Source of the DNA: an uncultured Enterobacter sp.
Lineage (GTDB): Bacteria > Pseudomonadota > Gammaproteobacteria > Enterobacterales > Enterobacteriaceae
Direction: 5' to 3'
Assembly (NCBI GenBank): GCA_946477805.1
Contig: CAMKZP010000229.1
Location: 1 to 6,350, forward strand
DNA: 6,350 nt
How positions within the stretch are numbered: the stretch's first letter is position 1; the number at the start of each line of letters is the position of its first letter. A program made the position numbers and the translations under genes. Below, piece after piece: positions 1 through 4,031 of the stretch. The notes below the pieces were generated by a model. It was not told the DNA's origin. It saw only the letters and a list, made by a program, of their open reading frames with translations, and did no database searches.

Positions 1-4
1 CTAG

Positions 5-37
5 TCGTCGGCAGCGTCAGATGTGTATAAGAGACAG
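5..37 (+). other. Illumina Nextera (Tn5 tagmentation) adapter, sequencing artefact
   Basis: Bases 5-18 read TCGTCGGCAGCGTC, the Nextera read-1 primer part, and bases 19-37 read AGATGTGTATAAGAGACAG, the 19-bp Tn5 mosaic end. Together they are the full 33-nt Nextera adapter with no mismatch. The four bases before it (1-4) are of unknown origin. Genomic sequence therefore begins at about base 38. Translating through the adapter gives the telltale peptide MYKRQ on the plus strand and LLYTSDAADD on the minus strand, both well known as contamination in databases. It marks the end of an untrimmed contig and is not a mobile element in the organism. Confidence 0.98.
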
Positions 38-727
38 GCCGCGTGCCGCCGGGCGCGGCTGCAGGAGGGCTTTCGTCGTCGCCCCTGCAGCGCGGTGGTC
101 AAATTCAACGAGGCGGTTACCCTGCTGGACGCGGGTCTCCCGCACCTGATGGACGACTGGCCCGCCGGAAGCTTCCAGCAGTTTTTACTCACTCACTACC
201 ATATGGATCACGTTCAGGGGCTGTTTCCCCTGCGCTGGGGCGTGGGCGCGACCATTCCGGTCTACGGCCCGCCGGACGAGGCAGGCTGCGACGACCTGTT
301 TAAACATCCCGGCATTCTGGATTTCAGCCGCACGGTGGAGCCGTTTGTGATGTTTGAACTGCAGGGGCTGCGGGTCACGCCGCTGCCGCTTAACCACTCA
401 AAACTGACGTTCGGCTATCTGCTGGAGTCCGCCCACAGCCGCGTGGCGTGGCTTTCCGACACCGCAGGGCTGCCGGAAAAAACGCTAACATTTCTGCTTA
501 ACAGCCAGCCGCAGGCGATAATCATCGACTGCAGCCACGAACCGCGCGAAGAGACGCCGCGCAACCATTGCGATCTGAATACGGTTATAGCGCTGAACCA
601 GGCCATCGGCTGCCCGCAGGTGATCCTGACCCACGTCAGCCATCAGTTTGATGTATGGATGATGGATAACCCGCTGCCGGACGGCATTGAGGCGGGGTAC
701 GACGGAATGGTGCTGGTTCTTGACTGA
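38..727 (+). CDS. phnP: PhnP, 5-phosphoribosyl 1,2-cyclic phosphate phosphodiesterase (5'-truncated)
   Basis: PhnP is a metallo-beta-lactamase-fold enzyme of the C-P lyase pathway. It opens 5-phospho-alpha-D-ribosyl 1,2-cyclic phosphate to ribose 1,5-bisphosphate in the cytoplasm. The frame aligns with E. coli PhnP (252 aa) from residue 24 to the end, so about 23 N-terminal residues are missing; the apparent ATG at 23 lies in the adapter and is false. In E. coli numbering the metal ligands are all visible: the THYHMDH motif gives His76, His78, Asp80 and His81 (bases 194-211), followed by His143 (LNHSK), Asp164 (LSDTAG) and His222 (THVSH). His200 (RNHCD), proposed to help proton transfer, is present. 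Of the structural zinc site, Cys26 and His225 remain, while Cys21 and Cys23 fall off the contig. The rest of the phn operon would lie to the left. The TGA stop directly abuts the yjdP stop on the other strand. Confidence 0.97.
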   Translation, partial: AACRRARLQEGFRRRPCSAVVKFNEAVTLLDAGLPHLMDDWPAGSFQQFLLTHYHMDHVQGLFPLRWGVGATIPVYGPPDEAGCDDLFKHPGILDFSRTVEPFVMFELQGLRVTPLPLNHSKLTFGYLLESAHSRVAWLSDTAGLPEKTLTFLLNSQPQAIIIDCSHEPREETPRNHCDLNTVIALNQAIGCPQVILTHVSHQFDVWMMDNPLPDGIEAGYDGMVLVLD

Positions 728-1048
728 TCAACGCTCGTAATCGTCCTCTAAACGCCGCTCATCCTCTTCTAACTGCCGCCGATCGTCGTCAAGCTGGCGC
801 TGACGCTCGTCTAAGCGCTGGCGTCTCTCCTCAAGCTGCCTGCGACGGTCGTCGTACCGTCGGCCGTCGCTTTCGCGGCTGCGGTCATAACGATCGTCAT
901 CATCACTGTTCCGGCTGCTGCCGGGGTTATAGGCGTCGTTGATCGCCTGCTGAATGTTGCCAATGGCATCATCAATCACATCGGCGTGAGCCAGCTGGCT
1001 GGATAACGACAGCAGGCCAAATAACAGGACGGTAGGGTAACGTTTCAT
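728..1048 (-). CDS. yjdP: YjdP, small secreted charged coiled-coil protein
   Basis: A 106-aa protein very similar to E. coli YjdP, which also sits beside and convergent to phnP; its function is unknown. Residues 1-22 form a Sec signal peptide (MKR, hydrophobic core, AHA cleavage site), so the mature protein should start at Asp23 in the periplasm. Residues 23-45 (DVIDDAIGNIQQAINDAYNP) are the best conserved part. After an Asp/Arg/Ser-rich linker, residues 71-106 are almost only Arg, Gln, Glu, Asp and Leu, with Leu at 72, 79, 86, 93 and 100, exactly every seventh residue. That predicts a long charged helix or coiled coil. The start is fixed by the signal peptide and by agreement with E. coli. 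No strong Shine-Dalgarno is visible; a perfect inverted repeat runs up to the start codon. No terminator separates it from phnP. Confidence 0.93.
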   Translation of the reverse strand: MKRYPTVLLFGLLSLSSQLAHADVIDDAIGNIQQAINDAYNPGSSRNSDDDDRYDRSRESDGRRYDDRRRQLEERRQRLDERQRQLDDDRRQLEEDERRLEDDYER

Positions 1049-1078
1049 AAGGCCAGTCTCACAGGTTGACTGGCCTTA
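1048..1078 (-). promoter_or_regulatory. Hairpin at the yjdP start codon
   Basis: TAAGGCCAGTC (1048-1058) and GACTGGCCTTA (1068-1078) are perfect 11-bp complements around a 9-nt loop. In the yjdP mRNA the 3' arm ends on the first base of the AUG. The only weak Shine-Dalgarno-like stretch (GTGAGA) is at the loop edge, so the stem should cover the ribosome-binding region. No U-run follows on either strand, so it does not look like an intrinsic terminator. A translational control element is an inference. Confidence 0.5.
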
Positions 1079-1102
1079 CGGTAATCAGCGGGCGGCGGGA
1101 GA

Positions 1103-1140
1103 GGTAGCGGAGGAATCCCAATTCTGTCGCCACCGCTACC
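1103..1140. repeat. Inverted repeat between yjdP and fdhF
   Basis: GGTAGCGG (1103-1110) and CCGCTACC (1133-1140) are perfect complements with 22 nt between. Inside, GAAT (1113-1116) and ATTC (1121-1124) can pair around a CCCA loop, giving a compound stem. It lies in the presumed yjdP 5' leader and just upstream of, or overlapping, the putative FhlA region. Its role is unknown. Confidence 0.4.
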
Positions 1141-1181
1141 CCTTCGACACGTCAATTCTGACGATTGCCTGTTTTTCGTCA
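1125..1181 (+). promoter_or_regulatory. Putative FhlA upstream activating sequence for fdhF
   Basis: Several related half-sites cluster here: TGTCG (1125-1129), CGACA (1145-1149), CGTCA (1150-1154), TGACG (1159-1163) and CGTCA (1177-1181). CGTCA-ATTC-TGACG is a perfect 5-bp inverted repeat with 4-nt spacing, close to the TGTCG-N4-TGACA pattern reported for FhlA, the formate-responsive activator of the formate hydrogenlyase regulon. The palindrome is about 100-110 bp upstream of the predicted fdhF transcription start, the distance at which the E. coli fdhF activating site acts. Identification is by motif and position only. Confidence 0.55.
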
Positions 1182-1234
1182 GGGTTTTGCCAATAAATCG
1201 GCCGTAAAGTCTGGTTATACCCACATTAAAAACA

Positions 1235-1251
1235 TGGCATAGAAGCTGCAT
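1235..1251 (+). promoter_or_regulatory. Sigma-54 (-24/-12) promoter of fdhF
   Basis: TGGCAT (1235-1240) and TGCAT (1247-1251) place the invariant GG (1236-1237) and GC (1248-1249) exactly 10 bp apart, as RpoN promoters need. Transcription would start near 1261, giving a 28-nt leader before the ATG at 1289. E. coli fdhF is known to use sigma-54 with FhlA, so the match fits the gene. It also rules out the upstream ATG at 1253 as the start. Confidence 0.85.
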
Positions 1252-1288
1252 TATGGGTGCGAAAGCGTTTATTAACTGGAGCAGACTG

Positions 1289-3436
1289 ATGAAAAAAGTC
1301 GTCACGGTTTGCCCTTATTGTGCCTCAGGTTGCAAGATCCACCTGGTGGTCGATAACGGTAAAATCGTCCGTGCGGAGGCCGCGCAGGGTAAAACCAACC
1401 AGGGCACGCTGTGCCTGAAGGGTTACTACGGCTGGGATTTTATTAACGATACCCAGATCCTCACCCCCCGCCTGAAAACCCCTATGATCCGCCGCGCCCG
1501 CGGCGGCAAGCTGGAGGCCGTCTCCTGGAGCGAGGCGCTGGACTACGTCGCCACGCGCCTCAGCGCCATCAAAGCCAAGTATGGCCCCGATGCGATTCAG
1601 ACGACTGGCTCCTCGCGCGGGACGGGGAATGAAACTAACTATGTGATGCAAAAATTCGCGCGCGCCGTTATTGGTACCAATAACGTCGACTGCTGCGCTC
1701 GCGTCTGACACGGCCCTTCGGTTGCAGGTCTGCACCAGTCGGTCGGTAACGGCGCTATGAGTAATGCCATCAACGAGATTGATAACACCGATCTGGTGTT
1801 TATCTTTGGCTACAATCCGGCGGATTCTCACCCGATCGTCGCCAATCACGTGATTAACGCGAAACGCAACGGGGCGAAAATCATCGTCTGCGATCCGCGC
1901 AAAATCGAAACTGCGCGCATTGCGGATATGCACATTGCGTTGAAAAACGGCTCAAACATCGCGCTGCTGAATGCGATGGGGCACGTCATCATTGAGGAAA
2001 ACCTGTACGACCAGGCGTTTGTCGCTACCCGTACGGAAGGGTTCGACGAGTACCGAAAAATTGTTGAAGGCTACACGCCCGAATCGGTTGAAACCATAAC
2101 CGGCGTGAGCGCGCAGGAGATCCGCCAGGCAGCCCGTATGTACGCCGCTGCGAAAACCGCCGCCATCCTGTGGGGCATGGGCGTGACCCAGTTCTACCAG
2201 GGGGTGGAAACCGTGCGTTCTCTGACGAGCCTCGCGATGCTGACCGGGAATCTGGGCAAGGCGCACGTGGGCGTGAACCCGGTGCGGGGTCAGAATAACG
2301 TGCAGGGCGCGTGCGATATGGGCGCGCTGCCGGATACCTATCCGGGCTATCAGTACGTCAAATTCCCGGAAAACCGCGAGAAATTCGCCAGAGCCTGGGG
2401 CGTAGAAAGCCTGCCGGAGCACACCGGGTATCGCATCAGCGAACTGCCGCACCGCGCCGCGCATGGCGAAGTCCGTGCGGCCTACATCATGGGCGAAGAT
2501 CCGCTCCAGACCGACGCCGAGCTGTCTGCGGTTCGCAAAGGCTTTGAGGATCTGGAGCTGGTGATCGTCCAGGACATCTTTATGACCAAAACCGCGGCGG
2601 CGGCGGACGTGATTTTACCGTCGACGTCCTGGGGCGAGCATGAGGGCGTCTATACGGCAGCGGATCGTGGCTTCCAGCGCTTCTTTAAGGCGGTCGAGCC
2701 GAAGTGGGATCTGAAAACCGACTGGCAGATTATCAGTGAAATCGCCACCCGCATGGGCTATCCGATGCACTACAACAACACCCAGGAAATCTGGGACGAG
2801 TTGCGCAATCTGTGTCCGGACTTTTATGGGGCAACCTATGAAAAAATGGGTGAGCTGGGGTACATCCAGTGGCCGTGTCGCGATGAGTCCGAGGCCGATC
2901 GGGGCACGTCGTATCTCTTTAAAGAGAAGTTCGACACCCCGAACGGGCTGGCGCAGTTCTTTACCTGCGACTGGGTCGCGCCCGTCGATAAACTCACCGA
3001 GGAGTACCCGATGGTACTCTCCACCGTACGCGAAGTGGGCCACTACTCCTGTCGTTCGATGACCGGCAACTGCGCCGCGCTGGCGGCACTGGCGGACGAA
3101 CCGGGCTATGCGCAGATCAACACCGCCGACGCGGAGCGTCTTGGCATTGAGGATGAAGCGCTGGTGTGGGTAAATTCGCGCAAAGGCCGGATCATTACCC
3201 GCGCCCAGGTCAGCGACCGTCCGAACAAAGGGGCGGTGTATATGACCTACCAGTGGTGGATTGGTGCCTGTAACGAACTGGTGACGGAGAATCTGAGCCC
3301 GATAACCAAAACGCCGGAGTATAAATATTGTGCCGTACGCGTGGAGCCGATTGCCGACCAGCACGCGGCTGAACAGTATGTTATCGATGAATATAGCAAG
3401 CTGAAAGCCCGCCTGCGTGAAAGCGCAATGGGATGA
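1289..3436 (+). CDS. fdhF: Formate dehydrogenase H, selenocysteine-containing catalytic subunit
   Basis: FdhF oxidises formate to CO2 and passes electrons to hydrogenase 3 in the cytoplasm-facing formate hydrogenlyase complex. The gene encodes 715 aa, the exact E. coli length, if the in-frame TGA at 1706-1708 is read as selenocysteine 140; a standard gene caller would split it into two ORFs. Visible features: [4Fe-4S] ligands Cys8, Cys11, Cys15 (CPYCASGC) and Cys42; Lys44 in the electron path; Sec140-His141 at the Mo/W-bis-MGD active site; Arg333 in PVRGQNN; and the C-terminal molydopterin dinucleotide-binding domain from about residue 560. The start at 1289 has GGAG (1278-1281) 7 nt upstream and gives MKKVVTVCPYC as in E. 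coli. Both halves align without gaps or frameshift, so it is intact. Expression should be anaerobic and formate-dependent via FhlA and sigma-54. Decoding needs selA, selB, selC and selD elsewhere in the genome. Confidence 0.98.
1706..1745 (+). promoter_or_regulatory. Selenocysteine UGA codon with bacterial SECIS hairpin
   Basis: The TGA at 1706-1708 is codon 140. Directly after it, GGT (1720-1722) pairs with ACC (1734-1736), T1723 is bulged, GC (1724-1725) pairs with GC (1732-1733), and AGGTCT (1726-1731) forms the loop. The bulged U and the GU in the loop are the features SelB is known to recognise in E. coli fdhF, and the apical part is identical to E. coli as I recall it. Differences in the lower stem are at third codon positions and keep the protein sequence. 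Confidence 0.93.
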
Positions 3437-3458
3437 AGCCGTTAATTTATCGCTGAAT

Positions 3459-3487
3459 AAAGGGAGTGATATATTCACTCCCTTTTT
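3459..3487 (+). terminator. Rho-independent terminator of fdhF
   Basis: GGGAGTGA (3462-3469) pairs perfectly with TCACTCCC (3475-3482) around a 5-nt TATAT loop. Flanking AAA (3459-3461) and TTT extend the stem to 11 bp, and a run of five T (3483-3487) follows. It begins 22 nt after the fdhF stop and insulates the hok/sok locus from fdhF transcription. Confidence 0.93.
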
Positions 3488-3547
3488 ATTTCCGCGAAAG
3501 CTATTAAAGATATCAATTATTATTCTGGAAAGCGGCTCGCAGAAATA

Positions 3548-3575
3548 ATGTAATTAACGCCTGAACGAATTACAT
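3548..3575. repeat. Inverted repeat upstream of the hok promoter
   Basis: ATGTAATT (3548-3555) and AATTACAT (3568-3575) are perfect 8-bp complements separated by 12 nt. The right arm ends one base before the proposed -35 box of hok (3577-3582). It is AT-rich and not followed by a T-run, so it resembles an operator or activator site more than a terminator. The rest of 3488-3547 holds no gene or motif that I can support. Confidence 0.35.
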
Positions 3576-3576
3576 C

Positions 3577-3604
3577 TTTGCATTTTATTTCAGAGGGATA
3601 AGAT
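3577..3604 (+). promoter_or_regulatory. Promoter of the hok mRNA
   Basis: TTTGCA (3577-3582) and TAAGAT (3599-3604) are 16 bp apart, each matching 4 of 6 sigma-70 consensus bases. The -10 and the bases after it (TAAGATGTGC, then GGTGCTTAAGAC) line up with the plasmid R1 hok promoter and mRNA start as I recall them (TATGATGTGC, then GGCGCTTGAGGC). Transcription should start near 3611-3612. Confidence 0.65.
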
Positions 3605-3656
3605 GTGCGGCGGGTGCTTAAGACTTTCTGTCTTGAGCATTGTTGAGGGACAGAAA

Positions 3657-3752
3657 GTGGAAAGCCCCGGGAAATCGTCATTTACCCGAGGCTACCCCTC
3701 AACTCCCAACAGGTTGAGAGTAGCCTCTTATTCTATTTTTCACAAGGAGTAA
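3657..3752 (+). CDS. Mok-like leader peptide ORF coupled to hok
   Basis: This frame ends with TAA at 3750-3752, five bases before the hok ATG, and its last codons (AAG GAG) carry the hok Shine-Dalgarno, so translation should couple to hok. I chose the GTG at 3657 (31 aa) because GAGGGA (3645-3650) sits 6 nt upstream and because the Sok region begins immediately after it, so antisense pairing would block this start as in R1 mok. The frame is open back to an ATG at 3603 with a good AGAGGG, but that ATG lies inside the -10 box and would not be in the mRNA. The peptide sequence itself need not matter. Confidence 0.5.
   Translation: MESPGKSSFTRGYPSTPNRLRVASYSIFHKE
3661..3710 (-). ncRNA. sok: Sok-like antisense RNA (type I antitoxin)
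   Basis: On the minus strand a transcript from about 3710 has a 5' tail of about 19 nt (GTTGGGAGTTGAGGGGTAG). A hairpin follows: CCTCGGG (3691-3685) pairs with CCCGGGG (3671-3665) with one G-U. Inside it AAAT pairs with ATTT across a bulged U, around a GACG loop. CTTT follows the stem. A single-stranded 5' tail followed by a terminator hairpin is the Sok design of plasmid R1. The RNA is fully complementary to the first codons of the mok-like ORF. The Sok-hok duplex is normally cleaved by RNase III. The ends are approximate, and the short T-run makes the terminator weak. Confidence 0.65.
3717..3745 (-). promoter_or_regulatory. Promoter of the Sok antisense RNA
   Basis: Read on the minus strand, TTGTGA (3745-3740) and TACTCT (3722-3717) are 17 bp apart. 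The consensus match is moderate (4/6 and 3/6). The arrangement mirrors the R1 sok promoter (TTGCGC, 17 bp, TATCCT), including the GAGGCTA just before and into the -10. It lies between the mok-like region and the hok start, where sok promoters sit. Confidence 0.55.
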
Positions 3753-3757
3753 AAGGC

Positions 3758-3910
3758 ATGACGCCATTAAAAGCTGCGCTGGGCATCGTCTTAATTATCT
3801 GCCTGACGATAGTGATTTTTACCTTTATTACTCGCGGTAGACTATGCGAGCTTTCAATAAAAGGTGAACATCAGGAGGTGGCGGCAAAATTAGCCTGCAT
3901 CACAGGCTAA
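3758..3910 (+). CDS. hok: Hok/Gef family small membrane toxin (type I toxin-antitoxin)
   Basis: A 50-aa ORF not in most gene calls. Hok proteins insert in the inner membrane and collapse its potential when made without Sok. Residues 8-25 form the single transmembrane helix with the family signature IICLTIVIFTFITR. It is followed by GRLCELSIKG with the conserved R..LCEL segment (Cys30), and by EVAAKLAC near the C-terminus. The ending ACITG resembles HokB (ACTSR as I recall it) rather than the AYE ending of HokC and HokD, so it is HokB-like. AAGGAG (3744-3749) is 8 nt before the ATG. The mok-like ORF, the sok antisense promoter and the mRNA pairing elements around it all support the call. No frameshift or premature stop is seen, so the toxin looks intact. 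The orthologue group is not settled; K-12, as I recall it, has no hok between fdhF and yjcO. Confidence 0.92.
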   Translation: MTPLKAALGIVLIICLTIVIFTFITRGRLCELSIKGEHQEVAAKLACITG

Positions 3911-3916
3911 CCTCTT

Positions 3917-3940
3917 CGGGCGGAGCGACGGTTCCGCCCG
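3917..3940 (+). repeat. Stable hairpin in the hok 3' UTR
   Basis: CGGGCGGA (3917-3924) pairs perfectly with TCCGCCCG (3933-3940) around an 8-nt loop, starting 6 nt after the hok stop. No T-run follows directly, so it is unlikely to terminate alone. A GC-rich hairpin here would act as a block to 3' exonucleases during hok mRNA processing (inference). Confidence 0.6.
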
Positions 3941-3957
3941 GCTTGTAGGATGCTGAG

Positions 3958-3979
3958 GTCTTAATGCACCCGTTTTTTT
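3958..3979 (+). terminator. Fold-back (fbi) element and T-run at the hok mRNA 3' end
   Basis: Bases 3958-3972 are complementary to the mRNA 5' end at 3611-3624 with only T3965 bulged, and seven T (3973-3979) follow at once. This is the expected position of the fold-back inhibition element and transcript end. No classic local hairpin directly precedes the T-run, so the termination mechanism is uncertain. Confidence 0.55.
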
Positions 3980-3995
3980 CTTCCGTCGCCGCGAC

Positions 3996-4001
3996 TATAC
4001 T
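3996..4001 (+). promoter_or_regulatory. -10 box of the putative yjcO promoter
   Basis: TATACT matches the sigma-70 -10 consensus at 5 of 6 positions and would start transcription near 4008, 24 nt before the yjcO ATG. The -35 position falls in the T-run (3973-3978) and matches poorly, so an activator or a weak promoter is possible. Confidence 0.45.
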
Positions 4002-4031
4002 GCGCGACATGTACCCAGATGATAAGAATCC

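Larger units (their letters stand above)
3611..3979 (+). ncRNA. Structured hok-family mRNA (leader, toxin, fold-back 3' end)
   Basis: The transcript of about 365 nt carries the mutually exclusive pairings typical of hok mRNAs. (1) CTTAAGAC (3617-3624) pairs with GTCTTGAG (3630-3637) with one G-U, the local 5' hairpin. (2) ACTTTCTGTC (3623-3632) pairs perfectly with GACAGAAAGT (3649-3658), a tac-like stem covering the mok start region. (3) The 5' end 3611-3624 pairs with 3958-3972 over 14 bp with one bulged T, a fold-back inhibition element. (4) GAGGCTAC..CTCAAC (3688-3703) pairs with GTTGAG..GTAGCCTC (3713-3727), the stem-loop facing Sok. The known hok mechanism keeps the full-length mRNA silent until 3' trimming refolds it. 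The pairings are seen in the sequence; the mechanism is inferred from R1 hok. Confidence 0.7.

Noticed and set aside
23..37. ATG at 23 as the start of PhnP
   Set aside because: The first five codons (MYKRQ) are Nextera adapter; the real N-terminus is off the contig.
19..37. Tn5 mosaic end as sign of a real transposon
   Set aside because: It is joined to the Nextera primer tail, so it comes from library preparation.
1..192. 63-aa minus-strand ORF ending LLYTSDAADD
   Set aside because: Antisense of phnP joined to adapter; that peptide ending is a known adapter artefact.
1253..1288. ATG at 1253 as the fdhF start
   Set aside because: It lies just after the -12 element and upstream of the expected transcription start; the ATG at 1289 has a Shine-Dalgarno and matches E. 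coli FdhF.
1045..1305. 86-aa minus-strand ORF
   Set aside because: Covers the fdhF promoter and FhlA region, has no recognisable similarity or ribosome site, and overlaps the yjdP start.
1253..1708. fdhF broken by a nonsense mutation, or two separate genes
   Set aside because: The TGA is at the selenocysteine position 140 with an intact SECIS, and the frame continues unchanged.
1325..3478. Long minus-strand ORFs at 1325-1933, 1952-2464 and 2615-3478
   Set aside because: Shadows of fdhF with no family features; the last one runs through the fdhF terminator.
3603..3656. ATG at 3603 as the mok start
   Set aside because: It overlaps the -10 box of the hok promoter, so it would not be in the transcript unless an upstream promoter exists.
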